A stretch of 9,964 nt of DNA from Planctomycetales bacterium. GTDB lineage: Bacteria; Planctomycetota; Planctomycetia; Pirellulales; UBA7805. A program made the translations under genes and the position numbers. The stretch covers positions 1 through 9,964 of the forward strand of contig WVZU01000071.1 in the NCBI GenBank assembly GCA_011772275.1. The letters are read 5' to 3'. The notes beneath the pieces are model-generated. The model was not told the DNA's origin. It ran no database searches and saw only the letters and a list, made by a program, of their open reading frames with translations. Below, piece after piece: positions 5,900-9,964 of the stretch. Each line of letters begins with the position of its first letter. Positions within the stretch are counted from its first letter, which is position 1.

Positions 5900-6592
5900 T
5901 CAGGTCCGCATCGGTTCGATGCAGGCCGGGCTGTCGTTGGTTGGTTTGTTTACCAAGGTGCTGACCGGGTCGGCGACCAGCCAGTGATTGGGGGCCGGTC
6001 GCAGCAGCTGCTGCAGGGGTGCCAGATCCTCTTGATCGCAGTCCAACCAGGTCTCGTAGCAGGAGGGCTCCAGGATGACCGGCATGCGATCGTGAATATC
6101 GCGTGACCGTTCGTTGGCCGCGGTGGTGATGATCGTCCCCGATTCCAGGCCATCCTCCCCTTCCTGTCCGCCGGACCAGGTTTCCCAGAGTCCGGCGAAG
6201 GCAAAGGGCTGGTGATCTGCCCGGTGAAAATAGTACGGTTGTTTGGCACCGCCGGTCTTCTGCCACTCGTAATAGCCGTCGCTAACGATCAGACAGCGTC
6301 GTCGCCGAAACGCTTTACGAAAGGACGGCTTGCTGTCCACGGTTTCGGCTCGCGCGTTGATCAGGCGGTTGCCGATGCTGGCCTCCTTGGCCCAGGCAGG
6401 GACCAGGCCCCACCGCAGCATGACCGCCTCGCGTCGTTTATGGCCGGGCGGCTGCCGGACCGCCAGAATTTTTTGGGTGGGGGCGATGTTGTAGCGCGGC
6501 GGCAGGGGGGTGCTCACCGCATTCAGGGGCGGCAGGCCAAACTGTTGGGCAATCACCTGGGGCGGCGTTCGCAAAGTGAACCGGCCACACAT
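5900..6592 (-). CDS. SRAP-domain abasic-site DNA-protein crosslink protein (YedK/HMCES family)
   Basis: SRAP proteins shield abasic sites in single-stranded DNA by forming a covalent thiazolidine link through the N-terminal cysteine that is exposed when Met1 is removed. All expected catalytic positions are visible: Cys2 in MCGRFTL, Asn79 in NARAET (79-84), Glu109 in GYYEW (106-110) and His167 in HDRMPVIL (167-174). Further family motifs are RYNIAPTQ (33-40) and LRWGLVPAW (59-67). The length of 230 residues is normal for bacterial members and the protein looks intact. The ATG start (6590-6592) is fixed by the required Cys2 and has AGAGG about 7 nt upstream. It is divergent from the hydrolase gene. 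The family is often linked to SOS or stress, but I see no clear LexA box in the upstream spacer. Confidence 0.97.
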   Translation of the reverse strand: MCGRFTLRTPPQVIAQQFGLPPLNAVSTPLPPRYNIAPTQKILAVRQPPGHKRREAVMLRWGLVPAWAKEASIGNRLINARAETVDSKPSFRKAFRRRRCLIVSDGYYEWQKTGGAKQPYYFHRADHQPFAFAGLWETWSGGQEGEDGLESGTIITTAANERSRDIHDRMPVILEPSCYETWLDCDQEDLAPLQQLLRPAPNHWLVADPVSTLVNKPTNDSPACIEPMRT

Positions 6593-6895
6593 GACGAAAC
6601 CTCTGGTGATCGTTTGTCGGTTGGGTCTATGATAGGTTCTGCCGGCAAGGGAGCGGGGGGTCGCTGGCCGGGAAGGCAGCTTGGCATTTCCACGACCGCC
6701 AAGCGCTCAACAGAGCGCCGTACATGGGGCTCTGCAAATATGTTGCTCCAGCGCCCCCTGTTGATACCCGGAAATCCTCAGCAGAACCTGATGATCGAAC
6801 GAGCGGCTGCGACCGCCGGGATCCGGTTTTAGTCTACTAACTTTGTTCCGCGGGAACACCCGACATCAAAACGGCTCGACCTTTCCGGCACTCGT
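6593..6895. other. Divergent spacer between the SRAP and hydrolase genes
   Basis: About 300 nt serve as upstream region for both genes. I see two small perfect inverted repeats: GCGCTC-AACA-GAGCGC (6703-6718) and TGTTCC-GCG-GGAACA (6844-6858). The second lies 37 nt before the annotated hydrolase ATG, next to an AT-rich patch (about 6828-6844), a reasonable place for an operator or promoter, though no convincing -35/-10 pair was found. A rightward frame crosses here from the SRAP gene but is its antisense shadow. Confidence 0.4.
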
Positions 6896-8170
6896 ATGAA
6901 ACCCCCTTCCTCCAGTCTTGTTTCGGGCCGCCCTACCGGTCTGGTTGCTGCGGAATGGTTACCGTCGGCCGGTTCCCCCCCGACGGCTCCGCATCACTTT
7001 CTGCGACCTGCTCCCCCGCCGCGGCCGGGCAGTGAGCCGTTCGGCCGCCGCATGCAGCAGGTTGGCGCTTGCTTGCGCGCGGCCCGGGTGGCCGCCATTT
7101 ACCTGGTGCACGGGACCTTTGTGGGAAATGATCCGTGGGGATCGCATGCCACCTTGAACACGTTCGCGCCACGTTACGCCGGCTGGTGGCGCCGTCATAC
7201 CAAGCGTCTGATCGACCGCATCATGGACGACACGGCCAACTACACGCGGCCTTACGCAGAAATGCTGCAACGGTCGTTGCATACCGAGGGCGAACCTGCC
7301 ATCCCCGTGCGGCGTTTCATCTGGTCGGGTGAAAATAATCACATTGGCCGTGCGGCGGCGGCAGTGGCCTTGATCGACCGGCTGGCGGCGGGCAACTTCA
7401 CGCCTGGCCAGCGGGTATTGTTCTGGTGCCACAGTCACGGCGGCAACGTGCTGGCCCTTTGCTCGCACCTGCTGGCGGCCAACGCGGAGGTGCGGAATCG
7501 TTTTTTTCGGGCGACAGAGGTCTATTATGGTCCGCGGGGTGGGCCGGACAGCCCGAACGCCGCGTGGCGGCGAGTCCGCGAGTTGCTGGATCGACCGCGG
7601 GGGGGGGAACAAGTCCCGCCGTTTTTGCGCGATCGGGGCCTCGGCTCGGAAGGCTCGGCCCGCCGGCCGGCGACCGCCCTGGACGTGGTTACCTTGGGGA
7701 CCCCCATTCGCTACAGCTGGCACACGGCGGGTATCGACCAGCTGCTGCATTTTGTCAATCACCATCCGGTCCGCGGGCACCCGGATCACAAGTCGGCCCT
7801 GCCGCGTCATCTGGGGGACGTCCTGTTCGGCACGGGCGGCGACTACGTCCAACACATGGGCATCGAAGGAACGAATTTCCCGCCGCTCCCCTGGTGCTGG
7901 AGGACCTGGCTGGCCGATATCCGGCTGGCCCAGCTGATCTCGCCGGAACTGAAGTGGTATCACCTGCCGCGGCGGGTCAAGGCGGGACGGAGGGTCCCTG
8001 GTGCCGGCACCACCTTGCTGGTCGACTATGGCCGCGAGCGTAGCCGCTGGATCCGACACATGGCGGGTCATTCGATCTATACCCGCACCGGCTGGATGCT
8101 GTTCCACGCCGAGCAGGTTGCCCGTTGGCTGTATGCGACCCGGCAACCTGCCCCGGCGGAACGCCCCTGA
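6896..8170 (+). CDS. Alpha/beta hydrolase (lipase/esterase-like), function unknown
   Basis: The product of up to 424 residues has the layout of an alpha/beta hydrolase. IYLVHGTFVG (68-77) is the first core strand with the oxyanion-hole HG. LFWCHSHGGNVLA (175-187) is the nucleophile elbow with Ser180, using Cys where the GxSxG motif has its first Gly. VVTLGTP (264-270) is the strand typical of lipase-like members. AGHSIYTRTGW (390-400) supplies the probable catalytic His392, and Asp377 in LLVDYG is a candidate acid. No clear signal peptide or membrane anchor is seen; the substrate cannot be told. The start is uncertain: the ATG at 6896 lacks a Shine-Dalgarno, and residues 1-52 are proline-rich and non-conserved in appearance. 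The ATG at 7052 (MQQVGACL), just before the hydrolase core, is an alternative. The aldolase gene follows after 78 nt on the same strand. Confidence 0.78.
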   Translation: MKPPSSSLVSGRPTGLVAAEWLPSAGSPPTAPHHFLRPAPPPRPGSEPFGRRMQQVGACLRAARVAAIYLVHGTFVGNDPWGSHATLNTFAPRYAGWWRRHTKRLIDRIMDDTANYTRPYAEMLQRSLHTEGEPAIPVRRFIWSGENNHIGRAAAAVALIDRLAAGNFTPGQRVLFWCHSHGGNVLALCSHLLAANAEVRNRFFRATEVYYGPRGGPDSPNAAWRRVRELLDRPRGGEQVPPFLRDRGLGSEGSARRPATALDVVTLGTPIRYSWHTAGIDQLLHFVNHHPVRGHPDHKSALPRHLGDVLFGTGGDYVQHMGIEGTNFPPLPWCWRTWLADIRLAQLISPELKWYHLPRRVKAGRRVPGAGTTLLVDYGRERSRWIRHMAGHSIYTRTGWMLFHAEQVARWLYATRQPAPAERP

Positions 8171-8196
8171 AAAATGGTCGTGGCATCCGGTACACT
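8167..8196 (+). promoter_or_regulatory. Weak promoter candidate before the aldolase gene
   Basis: CTGAAA (8167-8172) and TACACT (8191-8196) each match 4 of 6 bases of the -35 and -10 consensus, with an 18-nt spacer. They overlap the hydrolase stop codon and lie 53 nt before the aldolase GTG. Such a match is easily found by chance; read-through from the hydrolase gene is equally possible. Confidence 0.22.
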
Positions 8197-8248
8197 GGCC
8201 GGTTCCACGGTTCTTTTGCCCCCCGCACCCACCTGATGAGAAGATCAC

Positions 8249-9034
8249 GTGTCAGGAAGAATCAAACAGCTGCTGGACGCCGGCCAGATTGTCCGCACGA
8301 TGCATCTTGGGCAGTTGCCCAGTCCGAAACTGATCGAAGTCGCGGCCGTGGTGGGTGGTGTGGATGGCATCTGGATTGACCAGGAACATTGTGACATCAG
8401 TACGGCGGACTTGGAAATTTTGCTGGTGGCTTGTCGAGCGGCGGGGATGGACGCGTTCGCGCGGGTAGCTCCCACCGATTACGCCACGATCATGCGGCCC
8501 ATGGAGGCCGGTTGCAGCGGCGTGATGGTCGCTCAGATCCGCACGCTCGACCAGGTCCACGCGTCTGTCAAGTGGGCCAACTTCCCCCCGCTGGGGGAAC
8601 GTGGCGTGTACCCGGGAAATTTCGAAGGGGCGTGGGGAACGGTGGATCTGGCCAGCCACGTGGCGCGTGCCAACCGCGATCGGTGGCTGGCGATTCAGAT
8701 CGAGACGACCGAGGCGGTGGAGATCGTGGACCAGATCGTCGCCGTCTCCGGGGTGGACTGGTTGTTTGTCGGTCCGGCCGACCTGTCGGTGACGTTGGGG
8801 GTACCTGGCCAGTACGATCATCCGGACTTTCTGGCGGCCCTGCGGCGGGTCAGCGCGGCGTGCCGGGCGGCGGGCAAGCCGTGGGGGACGTTGTGCCGCG
8901 ACGTGGCATACGCAGAACAGGCCCGCGACCTGGGCTGCCAGCTGTTTTCCATTTACGGGGACCTGGGCAGTTTTGCCATCGGCCTGGCGGCCGATCGCGA
9001 TCGGTTTGCCGAGGTGTTGCAGAGCGGCGGTTGA
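8249..9034 (+). CDS. HpcH/HpaI-family class II aldolase
   Basis: A 261-residue TIM-barrel enzyme of the metal-dependent pyruvate-type aldolase family (2,4-dihydroxyhept-2-enedioate aldolase and relatives), which reversibly cleaves 2-oxo-4-hydroxy acids. Visible motifs are IWIDQEHCDIS (41-51) with the likely base His47, ARVAPTD (71-77) with Arg72, GCSGVMV (88-94), FPPLGERGVYP (112-122), AIQIETTEAVE (148-158) with metal ligand Glu152, and GPADLSVTLGVPGQYDHP (175-192) with metal ligand Asp178. Length is normal and catalytic positions look intact; residue 95 is Ala where many members have Pro. The start is GTG (8249-8251) with GAGAAG ending 5 nt upstream. Its true substrate cannot be read from the sequence. 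The trpC gene follows after 31 nt, so the two are probably co-transcribed although no shared pathway is obvious. Confidence 0.92.
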   Translation: MSGRIKQLLDAGQIVRTMHLGQLPSPKLIEVAAVVGGVDGIWIDQEHCDISTADLEILLVACRAAGMDAFARVAPTDYATIMRPMEAGCSGVMVAQIRTLDQVHASVKWANFPPLGERGVYPGNFEGAWGTVDLASHVARANRDRWLAIQIETTEAVEIVDQIVAVSGVDWLFVGPADLSVTLGVPGQYDHPDFLAALRRVSAACRAAGKPWGTLCRDVAYAEQARDLGCQLFSIYGDLGSFAIGLAADRDRFAEVLQSGG

Positions 9035-9065
9035 CCGACCGGAAATTGGAGCTCGACTAAGCTTC

Positions 9066-9866
9066 ATGGCCACCATTCTCGACAAGATCGTCGCGACCAA
9101 GCGCGTGGAAATCGCCGAGGCGAAGGCGGCGCGCGGGATCGACCAGTTGCGTGCGGCACTGGGGACCGCCCCGCCGGTCCGGGATTTTTTCGGGCCACTG
9201 GCAGCGGGCGGGCCGGTCAAGCTGATTGCAGAAATCAAGAAGGCCAGCCCCTCGGCAGGCGTGATTCGCCAAGATTTTGACCCCGCGGCGATTGCCAGGG
9301 CGTATGCCCAGCATGGCGCGACGTGCCTCAGCGTGTTGACCGACGAACCGTATTTTCAGGGCAAGCTGGCATACCTGCCGCAGGTGCGGGCGGCGGTCGA
9401 CCTGCCGCTGTTGCGCAAAGATTTCATCCTGGACAGCTACCAGCTCTGCGAAGCTCGACTGGCCGGCGCGGATGCCGTTTTGCTGATCGCCGAGTGCCTG
9501 GACGATTGCGACCTGCGAAAACTGCACAACGAGGCGGTCGGCTTGGGCCTGACGCCGTTGGTCGAACTGTACGAACCGGAAAACGTGGCGCGGGTGGTCG
9601 ACGCGGGAGCGACGTTGATTGGGATCAACAATCGCAATCTGCAGACGTTCGAAACCGACCTGCAGCATACGATCCGGCTGCGTCGCGCGGTGCCTGACGA
9701 ATGCGTGCTGGTGGCCGAAAGTGGCATCCGGACCGCTGCGGACGTGGCCCTGCTGGCGGAGGCGGGTGTGGATGCGATCCTGGTCGGCGAATCGTTGATG
9801 CGGCAGCCGGACATCGGGGCCGCGGTCCAGGCCCTCCTGGGCACAACGTCGGAGGGCGGCAGCTAG
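9066..9866 (+). CDS. trpC: Indole-3-glycerol phosphate synthase
   Basis: Cytoplasmic TIM-barrel enzyme that converts 1-(2-carboxyphenylamino)-1-deoxyribulose 5-phosphate to indole-3-glycerol phosphate, the fourth step of tryptophan synthesis from chorismate. The 266 residues carry the full set of family motifs: MATILDKIVATKR at the start, LIAEIKKASPSAG (53-65) with Glu56 and Lys58, LLRKDFILDSYQ (115-126) with catalytic Lys118, PLVELYE (164-170) with Glu167, IGINNRNL (185-192) with Asn188, VAESGI (216-221) with Glu218, and GESLM near the phosphate site. It is monofunctional, with no fused TrpF. The start is ATG at 9066-9068, chosen by family alignment; the frame is open further upstream into the aldolase gene, but that extension has no family similarity. 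The Shine-Dalgarno is poor (TTGGAG, 14 nt away). No other trp gene is in the window. Confidence 0.97.
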   Translation: MATILDKIVATKRVEIAEAKAARGIDQLRAALGTAPPVRDFFGPLAAGGPVKLIAEIKKASPSAGVIRQDFDPAAIARAYAQHGATCLSVLTDEPYFQGKLAYLPQVRAAVDLPLLRKDFILDSYQLCEARLAGADAVLLIAECLDDCDLRKLHNEAVGLGLTPLVELYEPENVARVVDAGATLIGINNRNLQTFETDLQHTIRLRRAVPDECVLVAESGIRTAADVALLAEAGVDAILVGESLMRQPDIGAAVQALLGTTSEGGS

Positions 9867-9873
9867 GGGGCGG

Positions 9874-9964
9874 GGTGCATTTTGCACTTTGCGTAACCCC
9901 TGAGCCGATTGCAGCAACTGGTAGTTGTCGCACGCGCGAGCCTTTCCGGTTTCATGTCAGCAGC
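9874..9964 (+). repeat. Dispersed 90-bp element, copy B (reaches window edge)
   Basis: This stretch is the inverted counterpart of copy A at 5732-5821, with about 80 of 91 aligned positions identical. It begins 7 nt after the trpC stop with GGTGCATTTTGCAC, which contains the hairpin GTGCA-TTT-TGCAC. Relative to its neighbouring gene it has the same orientation as copy A relative to the SRAP gene. The repeat may continue beyond the right edge. A role as a 3'-end RNA element or terminator is possible, but no T-run follows the hairpin. Confidence 0.85.

Noticed and set aside
5757..5987. Small rightward frame (76 residues) through copy A
   Set aside because: Copies A and B differ by an indel and non-codon-like substitutions, and the start and downstream frame are not shared, so a conserved small protein is unlikely.
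6959..8248. Leftward open frame of 429 residues opposite the hydrolase
   Set aside because: The rightward frame has hydrolase motifs (HGTFVG, CHSHGGN, VTLGTP) while this frame has none; it is a shadow.
8973..9065. 31-residue N-terminal extension of trpC
   Set aside because: It overlaps the aldolase 3' end in another frame and lacks TrpC similarity; the family N-terminus matches the ATG at 9066.
8252..9917. Leftward open frames opposite the aldolase and trpC
   Set aside because: They are antisense to two enzymes with intact catalytic motifs, and the second runs into the dispersed repeat.
5732..9964. Inverted copies A and B considered as ends of a transposon
   Set aside because: The enclosed genes are ordinary chromosomal ones (SRAP, hydrolase, aldolase, trpC), there is no transposase, and a third diverged copy lies outside; interspersed repeats explain it better.

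Overview
The window is GC-rich bacterial DNA with eight supported protein genes, one of them cut by the left edge. Gene content and style point to a planctomycete (Pirellulales-like): a vitamin-K-carboxylase-like HTTM membrane protein with the C-terminal 'DQNWQLFAP...DGW' domain, an ArgRS with a long charged insertion, GTG starts, weak Shine-Dalgarno sites and intergenic spacers full of small palindromes. The lineage is an inference from these features, not from any search.

Left block (1-5185). The C-terminal end of a PIN/TRAM protein reads rightward and stops at 288. It converges on a leftward set: HTTM/DCC membrane protein (5185 to 3173), then rsfS (2902 to 2474), then argS (2462 to 489). 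rsfS and argS are 11 nt apart and clearly form a translation-related pair: a ribosome-silencing factor and arginyl-tRNA synthetase. A perfect 10-bp inverted repeat covers the rsfS stop codon and the argS start codon, which suggests translational coupling. The convergent 200-nt spacer (289-488) holds a 42-bp direct repeat. The 270-nt spacer between the HTTM gene and rsfS holds a strong G-run.

Middle (5186-5899). This roughly 700-nt stretch has no convincing gene and is packed with repeats: a degenerate copy of a dispersed element, an 8-bp palindrome containing two GAATTC sites, and a composite palindrome of about 230 bp (5474-5704). In the composite, three hairpins on the left are mirrored by three on the right around a common centre. 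A 90-bp element (copy A, 5732-5821) follows.

Right block (5900-9964). A leftward SRAP-domain (YedK/HMCES-type) abasic-site DNA-protein crosslinking gene is divergent from a rightward group: an alpha/beta hydrolase, an HpcH/HpaI-type aldolase and trpC (indole-3-glycerol phosphate synthase, tryptophan pathway). Seven nt after the trpC stop, a second copy of the 90-bp element (copy B) lies in inverted orientation to copy A and runs to the window edge.

Most genes are housekeeping or ordinary accessory genes. I see no defence island, CRISPR array, prophage, transposase or biosynthetic cluster. The least explained signals are the non-coding repeat families, above all the symmetric hairpin array and the dispersed 90-bp element at gene 3' ends, together with the rsfS/argS junction hairpin.
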